Of a stretch of 64,000 nucleotides of DNA, positions 53,343 through 62,104 are shown one piece after another. The position numbers were made by a program, and so were the translations under genes. The notes under the pieces are model-generated. The model did no database searches, was not told where the DNA came from, and saw nothing but the letters and a program-made list of their open reading frames with translations. Source of the stretch: Candidatus Sulfurimonas baltica (GTDB taxonomy: Bacteria > Campylobacterota > Campylobacteria > Campylobacterales > Sulfurimonadaceae); contig NZ_CP054492.1 of NCBI RefSeq assembly GCF_015265455.1, positions 496,001-560,000 on the forward strand. The letters are read 5' to 3'. Within the stretch, counting starts at the first letter, position 1. Every line of letters starts with the position of its first letter.

Positions 53343-54627
53343 ATTCCGTGTCAGCATCGGATAATTCCTAAAATTGTATCATAAATTTAAAGCGTCATCA
53401 AGCCGTCCCTCAAAGTGGATGGCTAACTGGGAAATTGTTAAGCTCCAGTTTCTAATCGGCATAGTCCATTTTTTCTGAGCATTTTGAATCCCCATATAAA
53501 GCAATTTCAGCAGGCTGTCATCATTTGGAAAAGCTCCTTTGGTTTTAGTAAGTGTTCTAAATTGGCGATGGACTGATTCGATAATATTGGTTGTGTAAAT
53601 GACCCTGCGTATATCTTCAGGATACTGAAAATACACAGATAAATTATCCCATTTATTTCTCCATGATTGAAAAACGATAGGATACTTTTTACCCCATTTT
53701 TCTTCAAGTTTATCAAGCTCAAATTCTGCTTCTTCTTTTGTGAAAGCTTGATAAACCGCTTTTAGTTCTTTTGCAAATTGTTTTTGATAAGCCGAGCCCA
53801 CATATTTCAGACTGTTGCGTATTTGATGCACTATGCAGAGTTGAACCTGAGTATCTTGAAATACAGAATTGATGGCTTCAGGGAAGCCTTTAAGTCCATC
53901 TACGGATGCGATGAGTATGTCTTTGACTCCACGGTTACTCAAGTCGGTCAACACTTGCAGCCAGAACTTAGCGCCTTCACTTTCATTGAGGTATAAACCA
54001 AGTATCTCTTTCTTTCCATCAACTCTGATACCAAGAACTGTATAAAATGCTTTTGAGATATAACGACCGTCTTCTTTTACTTTGTAATGGATGGCATCTA
54101 AAAATATGAATGGATAAACAGTCTCTAAAGGTCTAGTTTTCCATTCCTGAAGCATAGGTATTATTTTATCTGTTACAGCGCTTATGGTGGCTTTAGAGAA
54201 ACCTACACAGTAAAAATCCTCTATGTGTTTAGCTATCTGGGAATAGCTGTTGCCAAGTGCAAAGAGTGAAAGTATTTTCTCTTCAATTTCACCTGTCATA
54301 CTCGTTTGATTTTTCTTAACAATTTCAGGCTCAAAGCTACCGTTGCGGTCCCTTGGAACATCTAGCTCAAATGTTCCATGATCACTCTTCATAGTTTTTG
54401 AGTTGTAGCCGTTCTTACGGTTTCTATTGAGGTCTTGCGAGAGGTGAGAATCTATCTCAGCCGCAAGAGCGGCTTCTGTGAGTTGTTTGATAAGGGAGCC
54501 TAAAGCTCCATCAGAACCGCCAATACTTTTACCAGCTTTTATATCACGAGCAAATTGCTCTACATCGATTTCTATTTTCATGTGTCATTCCTTGAGTAAA
54601 TATAATTTTACCCGATTGACACGGAAT
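53343..54627 (-). mobile_element. IS256-family insertion sequence
   Basis: Terminal repeats ATTCCGTGTCA at 53343-53353 and its complement at 54617-54627 bracket the transposase; a further ATCGG matches with small gaps. The flanking 8-9 bases do not match, so no target duplication is visible. Confidence 0.8.
53379..54581 (-). CDS. IS256-family (mutator-type) transposase
   Basis: The 400-residue transposase has the family's catalytic layout: the first Asp in P-F-I-F-L-D-A-I-H-Y, the second in I-A-S-V-D-G-L-K-G-F, C-I-V-H-Q-I-R-N-S, and the Glu in T-N-I-I-E-S-V-H-R-Q-F-R. The N-terminal region binds the ends. It is full length and the gene appears intact. Confidence 0.93.
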   Translation of the reverse strand: MKIEIDVEQFARDIKAGKSIGGSDGALGSLIKQLTEAALAAEIDSHLSQDLNRNRKNGYNSKTMKSDHGTFELDVPRDRNGSFEPEIVKKNQTSMTGEIEEKILSLFALGNSYSQIAKHIEDFYCVGFSKATISAVTDKIIPMLQEWKTRPLETVYPFIFLDAIHYKVKEDGRYISKAFYTVLGIRVDGKKEILGLYLNESEGAKFWLQVLTDLSNRGVKDILIASVDGLKGFPEAINSVFQDTQVQLCIVHQIRNSLKYVGSAYQKQFAKELKAVYQAFTKEEAEFELDKLEEKWGKKYPIVFQSWRNKWDNLSVYFQYPEDIRRVIYTTNIIESVHRQFRTLTKTKGAFPNDDSLLKLLYMGIQNAQKKWTMPIRNWSLTISQLAIHFEGRLDDALNL

Positions 54628-54872
54628 TATGAACGGTCCCGATTTGAAAGGTCTCTTTATTTGTTCCATAATCCCTTAGGGTTTGTGGAACTTTGCAGTT
54701 TTTACTTTTTGAACACTTTGTGGAACACGGAAAGCTTTTAATAGCTGAGTATGTTCCAAAAATAAGTATTTTTTGGCATACTTTGAGCATATGAAATTTA
54801 TTAGTTAGGTGCTTTATTCAAAAATTACAATTCAATTAGATACAATATATAAATTAATATCAAAGGCTTTAT

Positions 54873-56792
54873 ATGTCTTCTCAATTTAATAAGTTTTATA
54901 AATTTTTACCATTTATTACAATTGTTATTGGAATTTCAGTCAGCATCTTCGTTGGGTGGTTTACCTATCACTACTATGAGGAAAAGGAAAACTCACACCT
55001 AGAATTAGCAAGTAATGAAATAGTTGTCCTAGTAGAAGCCCGTATGGCAGCATATGAGCAAGTTTTAAGAAGCGGTGTTGGTTTCTTTAATGCTTCGGAT
55101 AGTGTCTCTCGCAATGCATGGGCAATATTTGTCAAAGATCACAAACTAAATGATAACTTCAAAGGAATTCAGGGATTTGGTTATTCTGAGGTTGTTTTTC
55201 CACAGAATAAGCTTGTACATGAAGAGCGTATAAAAAAAGAAGGCTTTGCTGATTTCAAAATACATCCAGATGGACAAAGGGAGCTGTATACTTCCATAAT
55301 ATACCTAGAGCCATTTGACGAGCGTAATATTAGAGCTTTTGGTTATGACATGTTCTCTGAAAAAGTACGTAGAGAAGCTATGTTAAAAGCAATGAAAAGT
55401 GGAGAAGCAACACTCTCTGGTAAAATTACACTTGTTCAAGAATTTGACACAAATATTCAGGCTGGTTTTTTGGTCTATTTACCGGTATACAAAAAAGGTT
55501 CAAAGCTAGCCACCCCTCAAGATAGAGTTTCGGCTACTCAAGGCTTTGTATATGCTACATTTCGTGCAAACGACCTTATGGATGGTGTTTTGGGCACTAT
55601 GTTTCCTCACATACATTTTGAAATTTTTGATGGTAATCTCCCTACAAAACAAAGTATTCTCTTTGACTCCAATACTAATAATGAGTTTACATTAGTGTAT
55701 AAAACAACAAATCTGACAATTAATGGGCACACTTGGACACTTTTATTTAGGACAAATAGCATATTAGAAAGTGAAGATATTTACATTGTTTTTATAATTC
55801 CAAGTTTTATCCTGATTCTAACTTTATTGCTATATTTATTGCTAAATTCATTAATTAAGACGAAAGAAAATGCAGTGCAAATTGCAAAAAAAGCTACTCA
55901 AAAGTTGCAGGATTCAGAAGAAAGACTTAGATATGCACTAGAAGGTGCTGGAGATGGATTATGGGATTGGAATTTAAAGACAAATGAGGTCTTTTTTTCA
56001 AAACGATGGAAAGAGATGCTTGGATTTGCAGAAGATGAGATAGACTCAACTTTGGATGAATGGAAAAGTAGGATTCATCCGGAAGAAATTGAACAGGTTT
56101 ATGCAGACATAACAGCACATATTGAAGGTAAAAGTGATGCTTACATAAATGAGCATAGAGTCAAATGCAAAGATGACTCTTATAAATGGATACTTGATAG
56201 AGGTATTATAGTGAGTCGTGATATTGATGGGAATCCAGTACGAATGGTTGGCTCACACAGTGATATTTCTGAGCGTAAACAGTCTCAATTGAGAATTGAG
56301 GCACTTTCTGTAACGGATAGACTGACACAGCTTTATAATCGTCTAAAATTAGACGAGATTTTTGCTATGAAACTAGCGACAGCAGGAAGGTATAATACAC
56401 CTTTTTCTGTAGTTATTATTGATATTGATTTATTCAAGCTTGTAAATGATACTTGGGGACACCAAGCAGGCGATGATGTTTTAAAAGAGTTTTCGGCAAT
56501 TATAAAAAACAATGCCAGAGAAACAGATATTGTTGGCAGATGGGGAGGTGAAGAGTTTTTAATACTATCCTCAGACACAGACCTTGATGGTGCTATTAAA
56601 TTATCTGAAAAATTAAGAGAGATGGTGTCTTCATTTAAATTTTCATTTACAGGACACAAAACTGCCAGTTTTGGAGTGAGCTCATATCATGCAGGCGATG
56701 ATGAAAAGACTATGATAAAACGAGCCGATGATGCTTTATATCGTGCAAAAGAAAATGGAAGAAACAGAGTGGAAGCCGAGGAATATAACTAA
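54873..56792 (+). CDS. CHASE-PAS-GGDEF diguanylate cyclase
   Basis: The 639-residue protein has a first membrane helix at about 11-31 and a periplasmic CHASE-type sensor at about 60-290 (F-K-G-I-Q-G-F-G-Y-S, then R-N-I-R-A-F-G-Y-D-M). A second membrane helix spans about 307-330. A PAS domain with PAC follows (about 345-475; W-D-W-N-L-K-T-N-E-V) and a GGDEF domain closes it (about 480-639). The active site is G-G-E-E-F and the inhibitory R-E-T-D lies five residues before it. It would make cyclic di-GMP in response to an external small ligand. It is island cargo. Confidence 0.92.
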   Translation: MSSQFNKFYKFLPFITIVIGISVSIFVGWFTYHYYEEKENSHLELASNEIVVLVEARMAAYEQVLRSGVGFFNASDSVSRNAWAIFVKDHKLNDNFKGIQGFGYSEVVFPQNKLVHEERIKKEGFADFKIHPDGQRELYTSIIYLEPFDERNIRAFGYDMFSEKVRREAMLKAMKSGEATLSGKITLVQEFDTNIQAGFLVYLPVYKKGSKLATPQDRVSATQGFVYATFRANDLMDGVLGTMFPHIHFEIFDGNLPTKQSILFDSNTNNEFTLVYKTTNLTINGHTWTLLFRTNSILESEDIYIVFIIPSFILILTLLLYLLLNSLIKTKENAVQIAKKATQKLQDSEERLRYALEGAGDGLWDWNLKTNEVFFSKRWKEMLGFAEDEIDSTLDEWKSRIHPEEIEQVYADITAHIEGKSDAYINEHRVKCKDDSYKWILDRGIIVSRDIDGNPVRMVGSHSDISERKQSQLRIEALSVTDRLTQLYNRLKLDEIFAMKLATAGRYNTPFSVVIIDIDLFKLVNDTWGHQAGDDVLKEFSAIIKNNARETDIVGRWGGEEFLILSSDTDLDGAIKLSEKLREMVSSFKFSFTGHKTASFGVSSYHAGDDEKTMIKRADDALYRAKENGRNRVEAEEYN

Positions 56793-57149
56793 AAAAAATC
56801 TTATACTGAAATACTTAAAAAAGGGAGAGTGTTATCTTGGATTTAATTGCGGAATTTTGGTCCGTAAGTGACACTTTCCCACCATTTGTATTACTAAGTC
56901 AATATTCTAATTCTCTAATAGCTCAAAAACCTGTTATATTTGGCAATCTTTAGCTTTAGGATAGAAATACGCAGCACCACCATAGGTGACTGCAAACACT
57001 ACAAGGCTTATTATAGAGTTGCTAGTAAATAATTGTGTAATAGTTACTGCAACTGCTGCTAATGAAAATATGATAAACCACTTATCAAGTTAAATAATCT
57101 GTTAAAACAAGAAGGTAAATATAAAGAAGTTTTAGACATTGAAGCACAG
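56793..57149. other. Gap with a membrane-protein remnant
   Basis: No complete gene is seen. On the minus strand 56934-57089 a frame without start codon encodes L-D-K-W-F-I-I-F-S-L-A-A and a second hydrophobic stretch before Y-F-Y-P-K-A-K-D and a stop. It looks like the C-terminal part of a small two-helix membrane protein. Confidence 0.35.
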
Positions 57150-57281
57150 ATGAAAAAGATACAAGTAAAAAAATATATTACTACTGATGAAATGGTGGAA
57201 ATTTATAATATATCCATATCAAGTCAAAGAGGTTATAGAGAAAGATTAAACGACCACTCCCATTTAATCAAAAGTGTATAG
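57150..57281 (+). CDS. Possible 43-aa HTH-like small protein
   Basis: ATG at 57150 opens M-K-K-I-Q-V-K-K-Y-I-T-T-D-E-M-V-E-I-Y-N-I-S, ending at 57281. The T-x-D-E-M-V-E-I-Y-N-I-S pattern resembles the start of an excisionase-type winged helix. The frame is open further upstream without a start, so it may be a truncated gene. No strong ribosome site. Confidence 0.35.
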   Translation: MKKIQVKKYITTDEMVEIYNISISSQRGYRERLNDHSHLIKSV

Positions 57282-57400
57282 AAACGGGTTAATAATAAAT
57301 ACAAAATCCTTAAATAAGGACTTTAAAGAGGTTTTAAAACTTCCACTTTGGTTATGTGGATTTTTTATTAACTAAGAGAATAGACAAAGTCATAAAATCA

Positions 57401-57604
57401 CTATGCTTCATATAGAAACCTTGCTATTTCATCTAAAGAAAACATAATTTGTCCTAAGACTTTTTTAGAGTTTAATAACCCATTTTGTCTCATTCTATCA
57501 ATTGTAGCCTCACTAACATTAAGCTCGTTTGCAGTCTCTTTCTTAGTAAGTAACATTCTTTTATAGTTCTCTCTGAGCATCGCTATCAAATCAAATTTTG
57601 ACAT
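57401..57604 (-). CDS. Small HTH protein, excisionase/AlpA-like
   Basis: I choose ATG 57604, which has AGGA 6 bases upstream, over a start seven codons earlier. The 67-residue product contains L-L-T-K-K-E-T-A-N-E-L-N-V-S-E-A-T-I-D-R-M-R-Q-N-G-style MerR/excisionase HTH features with the usual G-turn. It is likely a DNA-binding regulator or excisionase of the island. A perfect 19-bp inverted repeat lies directly upstream. Confidence 0.75.
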   Translation of the reverse strand: MSKFDLIAMLRENYKRMLLTKKETANELNVSEATIDRMRQNGLLNSKKVLGQIMFSLDEIARFLYEA

Positions 57605-57620
57605 AGTAAATCCTTTTTTA

Positions 57621-57664
57621 TACAAAACTACAACTATTTTTTAATAAATAGTTGTAGTTTTGTA
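57621..57664. repeat. Perfect 19-bp inverted repeat before the HTH gene
   Basis: Arms at 57621-57639 (TACAAAACTACAACTATTT) and 57646-57664 are exact complements with a 6-base loop. It begins 17 bases upstream of the HTH start, so it could be its operator or an RNA hairpin in the leader. ATGTTGT recurs at 57664-57670, 57712-57718 and 57743-57749, and GTATAT/ATATAC forms another dyad at 57725-57738. Confidence 0.8.
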
Positions 57665-57753
57665 TGTTGTTTAAAGAAGTATATACTATTTTACATTTAT
57701 TGTCAACAATAATGTTGTAAATTTGTATATTTATATACATTTATGTTGTAATT

Positions 57754-58314
57754 TTAATTAAGCCATGATTTTAATATAGTTTTTATAGTGTCTGATTTTT
57801 CAAGTTCTTTTTCTAAATGAACTATTTTAAGATACATTTCAATAGATTTTTCAACTTGCTTGCTAACTTTATTGGTAGAAACAGATGATCTCAAACTGCT
57901 CTCACTCACACCAATAGCATCTGCTAACTGTTGATAAGTCAATTTTTGTTCTATACATGCTGCCTTAATTTTATTATCTTCTAAACCTATTAAGTACTTC
58001 AGTTCATTATGTTTATATACAGTTTGGTACTGTTGATTAATAGCTATTGACTTTTCTTCAACTAGATAATCAAGTTTAGATTTTACACCTTTTGAGTCTC
58101 CGTCGTTATAATCAGCAAGTTTTTCTAAAAAACTTAAAATCATTAAGTCTGGATTATTTGTTGAAAACATACCAAAATCTTTATCGCAATACTTAATGTG
58201 ATAGCCAATTCCATCACTTATGAATTCAAGTTTACATGCAGTATCTTCTTTCAACTTAAATGTCGTAAAGTTTTTTTTATCTGCTGGTTGTATAGTAATA
58301 GTGTTTACTTTCAT
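57754..58314 (-). CDS. Hypothetical protein with C-terminal HTH domain
   Basis: The 186-residue protein has an N-terminal beta-rich part of unknown type (about 1-110). A Cro/C1-like helix-turn-helix follows at about 120-150 (L-T-Y-Q-Q-L-A-D-A-I-G-V-S-E-S-S-L-R-S). The tail is helical. It may regulate the accessory genes nearby, including the repeats upstream of the smaller HTH gene. Confidence 0.65.
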   Translation of the reverse strand: MKVNTITIQPADKKNFTTFKLKEDTACKLEFISDGIGYHIKYCDKDFGMFSTNNPDLMILSFLEKLADYNDGDSKGVKSKLDYLVEEKSIAINQQYQTVYKHNELKYLIGLEDNKIKAACIEQKLTYQQLADAIGVSESSLRSSVSTNKVSKQVEKSIEMYLKIVHLEKELEKSDTIKTILKSWLN

Positions 58315-58654
58315 TTTTTCTCTTATTGTTTAGTTAGACATATGATATCTACTTTCTTGTAAATAAAAGATAAAATAACAACAATATCTTTCTAAATAAT
58401 ACTAAATTTGAACCTTATTAAGAATATTTCTTTTCTTTAGTATAGTCCGGTAACGTTGATGGAGAAATACTAAATAATGCAAATATCTTTTCTATTCATA
58501 GGTGCTCTTTTTATTTATAATCATACGATATTAGTATTAAAATAACAACAAATTAACTTCCAAATTTTTATAACCATATATTATACATATAGATAGAAGA
58601 GCCTTATATTAGGTTCTTCTATACTTAATAGTTGACCACTTTCAGGGGATATTC
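58315..58654. other. AT-rich non-coding gap
   Basis: About 340 bases with no supported gene, between the leftward HTH gene and the rightward DNA-module genes. It must contain the promoters of both. A few AACAACAA runs are seen (near 58376 and 58544), but no clear iteron array. Confidence 0.4.
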
Positions 58655-58798
58655 ATGTTAACACAAAACAAAGATTTACAGCTTCTGTTTTTCTCAAAAC
58701 CACAAGAGTTACTAAAGCGAATGTTACAAGAGCTAAATGATGGGGATTTTATTATCCCTCTAAATAATCCAAACTACTACCCATATCAAGGAGCCTAA
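58655..58798 (+). CDS. Small protein, 47 aa, first gene of the DNA module
   Basis: ATG 58655 with AGGGGA about 6 bases upstream opens a 47-residue frame, M-L-T-Q-N-K-D-L-Q-L-L-F-F-S-K-P, ending N-P-N-Y-Y-P-Y-Q-G-A. It ends directly before the next ATG. Unknown function, but the ribosome site and tight packing support translation. Confidence 0.55.
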   Translation: MLTQNKDLQLLFFSKPQELLKRMLQELNDGDFIIPLNNPNYYPYQGA

Positions 58799-58885
58799 AT
58801 GTTACCGATTCCACAATTAATTACTATAGCAGTAACCGTATGTGCAGTTGTAGCTAAAACAATTGAATGTAAAAAAGAAAATTAG
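58799..58885 (+). CDS. Predicted single-pass microprotein, 28 aa
   Basis: The frame starts immediately after the previous stop. The product is M-L-P-I-P-Q-L-I-T-I-A-V-T-V-C-A-V-V-A-K followed by a short charged tail. A hydrophobic core of about 17 residues suggests a membrane peptide. A similar one lies at 61076-61183. Confidence 0.45.
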   Translation: MLPIPQLITIAVTVCAVVAKTIECKKEN

Positions 58886-58938
58886 TCCCTAAGTCATAAG
58901 ACTTTCAACCTACAAAATATATAAAAGGAAAACACACA

Positions 58939-59760
58939 ATGTCAAAATTACTACCACTTTCAGCTATAGAGCTGATGAATAATTACCCTGTTTTATACAC
59001 TAAAGTTCCACACGAAGATGTTTCTGAAAAATACTCAATAATTTCTAGTATTGATATTATTAACGAATTAAAAGACAAGTTTAACTGGCATGTTACTTCT
59101 GTACAAGTCGCACCCGTACGAGATGAATCACGTGAAGACAAGCAAGTTCACTGTGTCCGTCTTCGTCACTTCGATGATTTAATAGCCCCACAAGAGTCAG
59201 CAGTTGAGATATTATTCTTCAACTCTTTTGACCGTTCTAAGGCTTTTACTATCTCAGTAGGTATCTTTAGATTTTCCTGTGCTAACGGTTTGGTAGTTGG
59301 CGAAACATTTGATAGCTATAAACTCCGTCATATTGGAGATCTTGAAAACAACCTCGATGAAATCATTCAAAAGATTACAGAGTTCAAGCCTAAGCTAGAG
59401 CAAAAGATAAGAAAATTCTCTTCACTTATGTTATCTCAGCAAGAGATGGAAACTTATGCAAAACTCTCACTTCCCTTGAAATTTGCATCTCACTTAGAAG
59501 TTGATTCTAAACAGTTGTTAGTACCACATAGGGAAGAGGATATGCAAGATACAAGTCTCTACACTGTACTTAATATTTTACAAGAAAATTTAATCCGTGC
59601 AAACAATATTACCGGTGTAAATAAAGAGACTGGAAGACGCTTTACATCTCGTGAAATTACCTCTATATCAAAAGACTATGAAATTAATGTTGGTCTATTT
59701 GACTTAGCCGAAAGAATCTACCAAATCAAACAACCTGAAGCCCAAGCTTTAGTAGCATAA
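58939..59760 (+). CDS. DUF932 protein
   Basis: The 273-residue protein shows the DUF932 layout, as I know it from plasmid and phage genes: H-x-x-R-L-R-H-F-D, then F-S-C-A-N-G-L-V-V-G and the R-F-T-S-R-E-I-T segment near the C-terminus. The biochemical role is unknown; members often accompany recombination genes on mobile elements. AAAGGAAAA precedes the ATG. It is followed at 13 bases by the Gp157-like gene. Confidence 0.8.
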   Translation: MSKLLPLSAIELMNNYPVLYTKVPHEDVSEKYSIISSIDIINELKDKFNWHVTSVQVAPVRDESREDKQVHCVRLRHFDDLIAPQESAVEILFFNSFDRSKAFTISVGIFRFSCANGLVVGETFDSYKLRHIGDLENNLDEIIQKITEFKPKLEQKIRKFSSLMLSQQEMETYAKLSLPLKFASHLEVDSKQLLVPHREEDMQDTSLYTVLNILQENLIRANNITGVNKETGRRFTSREITSISKDYEINVGLFDLAERIYQIKQPEAQALVA

Positions 59761-59773
59761 CAAGGAAAAAACT

Positions 59774-60358
59774 ATGCAAAATTTAACAACACAATCATCA
59801 CAGCTAGAACAAGACCTTATTGCTCTTCACTCTGGAACTACCCAAAGCAAAGAGTGGTTTAATCAAAGTGTTATGAACATCTTAAAAGCACCAACTCAAT
59901 CATCATTCGCAAAAGCTGATCGTATAGCAGAAGTCTTTACAAGTATAGATGTAAAGATTGATTATATCAAAGAGCAACAGAAGTTATTAGCAAGTTTGAA
60001 AAAGCAACTTGAACTAGCTAAAACTTATGCGAAGGTAGAGGTGTCAAACTCTCTAGTATCCCTAGGTGTACTAAAACTTGAAGGACTTGCAATCTCTAGT
60101 ATCACAGCCACCAAAGCAACAGATAAAAGTGTAGCTAGGTTAGAGATACTTGATGAGGATGAACTTTTAAATAGAGGATTTTTCAAAGTTGAACTTGACA
60201 AAGAAGCTATTGAAAAGGCTCTCTTATCAGCAGACCAAAGAGATGAAGTTGCAGAATTTGCAGATATGACTATAGAGCTTGTGCATAAGCCTGCAACTAT
60301 CCGTATTAACAAGCGAAAAACTATTGCTCAAGATGAGCCAACACAAATAGCAGCATAA
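59774..60358 (+). CDS. Siphovirus Gp157-like protein
   Basis: The 194-residue protein has a long helical first half (about 1-100), then a beta-rich second half containing I-S-S-I-T-A-T-K and ending L-V-H-K-P-A-T-I-R-I-N. This matches the Gp157 family found beside phage single-strand annealing proteins. Function unproven; some members are linked to phage resistance or recombination. Confidence 0.7.
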   Translation: MQNLTTQSSQLEQDLIALHSGTTQSKEWFNQSVMNILKAPTQSSFAKADRIAEVFTSIDVKIDYIKEQQKLLASLKKQLELAKTYAKVEVSNSLVSLGVLKLEGLAISSITATKATDKSVARLEILDEDELLNRGFFKVELDKEAIEKALLSADQRDEVAEFADMTIELVHKPATIRINKRKTIAQDEPTQIAA

Positions 60359-60367
60359 GGGGATAAT

Positions 60368-61075
60368 ATGTTTAACGATAAAACGAATCAAGTCTTAGGA
60401 TATGAGATAGAAAGCAGTAGAATTAAAAGTCGCCAAAAAGGTAATATCACCCTCTCGTATTTAGAAGGATTTGATATTATTGAAACGGCAAACAGAGTCT
60501 TTGGTTTCGGCAACTGGGACTACTCTACTAAGTTAGAAGTTGTATCTCAAGAGGTCAATCAAAATCAAAATCATGTTATCTGCTATAAAGCTCTTGTAAG
60601 TATATTAGTTCATGATGTTTCTCACTCTAAACAAGTGTCTCGTGAAGATGTAGGATTTGGTACTGGTATTGCAAAAACATTAGCTGATGCACATGAGGGT
60701 GGAGCTAAGGAAGCAGTAACAGATGCAATCAAGAGAACATTAAGAAGCTTTGGTAATCAGTTCGGTAATTCACTCTATGATAAAAGCCGTCAACACCAAA
60801 ACAATCAAATGCAGAATCAACAATCTGCACAAATTCAACAGTATCAAACACCAGTACCCGAACAATTGCCATCTCAACAACAGTCTCATAATCCAAATGA
60901 TTACTCATCACTCTATAATATAGGATTACAAGTGGTTGATGACAACAATGGTAACCTTCTCATAACTGGTGATGACATATACAATAAAAGAGATTCTATA
61001 AAAGCATGTGGTTTTAAATTTGACCCCTCTTCTAAACAATGGTGGAAACCTGTAGAACAACAGCAGGCTGCCTAG
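60368..61075 (+). CDS. Rad52-family single-strand annealing protein
   Basis: The N-terminal 145 residues match the Rad52/22 domain: Y-L-E-G-F-D-I-I-E-T-A-N-R-V-F-G-F-G-N-W-type start, G-F-G-T-G-I-A-K-T-L-A-D-A-H-E, then K-E-A-V-T-D-A-I-K-R-T-L-R. Such proteins anneal complementary single strands in phage and plasmid recombination. A Gln/Asn-rich linker (about 145-185) leads to a C-terminal motif G-D-D-I-Y-N-K-R-D-S-I-K and W-W-K-P, of the DUF5710-like type. Confidence 0.85.
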   Translation: MFNDKTNQVLGYEIESSRIKSRQKGNITLSYLEGFDIIETANRVFGFGNWDYSTKLEVVSQEVNQNQNHVICYKALVSILVHDVSHSKQVSREDVGFGTGIAKTLADAHEGGAKEAVTDAIKRTLRSFGNQFGNSLYDKSRQHQNNQMQNQQSAQIQQYQTPVPEQLPSQQQSHNPNDYSSLYNIGLQVVDDNNGNLLITGDDIYNKRDSIKACGFKFDPSSKQWWKPVEQQQAA

Positions 61076-61183
61076 ATGAAACTGAATATCTATAGAATGC
61101 CTTTAAATAGAGAGCCTATACTTGTTTGTTTAACGATAGGTTTAGCAATAGCTGTATTAACATGTCAAGCTAGAAGGAATTAG
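61076..61183 (+). CDS. Predicted single-pass microprotein, 35 aa
   Basis: The frame starts directly after the Rad52-like gene's stop. The product has a short basic start, then I-L-V-C-L-T-I-G-L-A-I-A-V-L-T and a C-Q-A-R-R-N tail. It has the same build as the 28-residue peptide at 58799. Confidence 0.45.
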   Translation: MKLNIYRMPLNREPILVCLTIGLAIAVLTCQARRN

Positions 61184-61185
61184 TT

Positions 61186-61242
61186 ATGGGTAAATTAATA
61201 CCTGATGAATTTTTATCATCTATATGTCAAGAGCGGAGTTAA
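61186..61242 (+). pseudogene. 5' end of a small gene cut by the IS21 element
   Basis: The frame M-G-K-L-I-P-D-E-F-L-S-S-I-C-Q, with AAGGA-type spacing after the previous gene, runs into the IS21 end at 61233 and stops six bases inside. The native continuation is lost. Confidence 0.5.
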
Positions 61243-61297
61243 ATTCGGCAGTTTTTCGTAAGAAATATTACGAATTGTAACCTTAAGCGACGATGGT

Positions 61298-62104
61298 TTA
61301 ATTTATCCCTTTGATTGATTTTTTGGCTTTAAACTTATACAAGTCTGAATCTACCATTCCCTCCTCTTTTTTTTCTTTCAATCGATATGAATCTCCAAGT
61401 ATATTTATAATATGAGAGTGGTGTAAAAGTCTGTCTAAAATAGCTGTAGTAACAACTTTATCATTTGCAAATATTCCACTCCATTGGCTAAACACAAGAT
61501 TTGAAGTGACAATTGTTGCTCCTCTTTCATAGCGTTTGGATATTACTTGAAAAAAGTGATGGGCATCTTCTTTGCTCATTGGAAAGTAGCCTATTTCATC
61601 TATTACAAGCAGAGATGGTGTCATGATAGACTGACGGATAAAAGAGTCATAGCGTTTCTCTTTTTTGGCATTGCTCATCTGCATAATAAGGTCAGAGATT
61701 GTTATAAATCTGGCTTTGATGCGTTTTTGAACAGCTTGATAAGCAAGTGCTATTGCTAAGTGAGTTTTACCAACTCCAGACTGGCCAAGTAATATAATGT
61801 TCTCTTTGCGTTTGATGAACTCAAGAGTGGAGAGTTCTTCTATCTGTCTACGATTAACTCCGACAGTGAAATCAAAGTCAAACTGCTCAAGTGTTTTTAT
61901 AGTTGGAAATCCTGCCATTTTTGTGAGCGTTGCACGCGAACGAGTAGCTCTGCTGTCTGCTTCGAGTTTTAGCACTTCATAAAGATATTCACTATATTTC
62001 CAACCTTCTTTTGCTGCACGGTTTCCAAGCTCATGATGAAACTCGTTAAACATTGGCAGTTGCAACTCTTTACACAAATATTCTATCTTCTCATTTAGTT
62101 CCAT
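61298..62104 (-). CDS. istB: IstB-type ATPase of the IS21 element
   Basis: The 268-residue AAA+ ATPase helps the transposase in IS21 transposition. Walker A is G-Q-S-G-V-G-K-T-H (about 104-112) and Walker B is S-L-L-V-I-D-E-I-G-Y. The R-G-A-T-I-V-T-S-N segment is sensor 1. The start lies 10 bases inside istA, the usual coupled arrangement. Confidence 0.92.
   Translation of the reverse strand: MELNEKIEYLCKELQLPMFNEFHHELGNRAAKEGWKYSEYLYEVLKLEADSRATRSRATLTKMAGFPTIKTLEQFDFDFTVGVNRRQIEELSTLEFIKRKENIILLGQSGVGKTHLAIALAYQAVQKRIKARFITISDLIMQMSNAKKEKRYDSFIRQSIMTPSLLVIDEIGYFPMSKEDAHHFFQVISKRYERGATIVTSNLVFSQWSGIFANDKVVTTAILDRLLHHSHIINILGDSYRLKEKKEEGMVDSDLYKFKAKKSIKGIN

Noticed and set aside
54582-54872. 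Small frames between the IS256 element and the CHASE-PAS-GGDEF gene
   Set aside because: They lack ribosome sites and family features; one overlaps the IS256 end. Only short TTTGTGGAAC repeats are seen there.
57347-57369. Rho-independent terminator with T6 run
   Set aside because: The stem is only five base pairs (TCCAC/GTGGA) with a 9-base loop and no clear gene upstream on that strand, so it is not reported as a feature.
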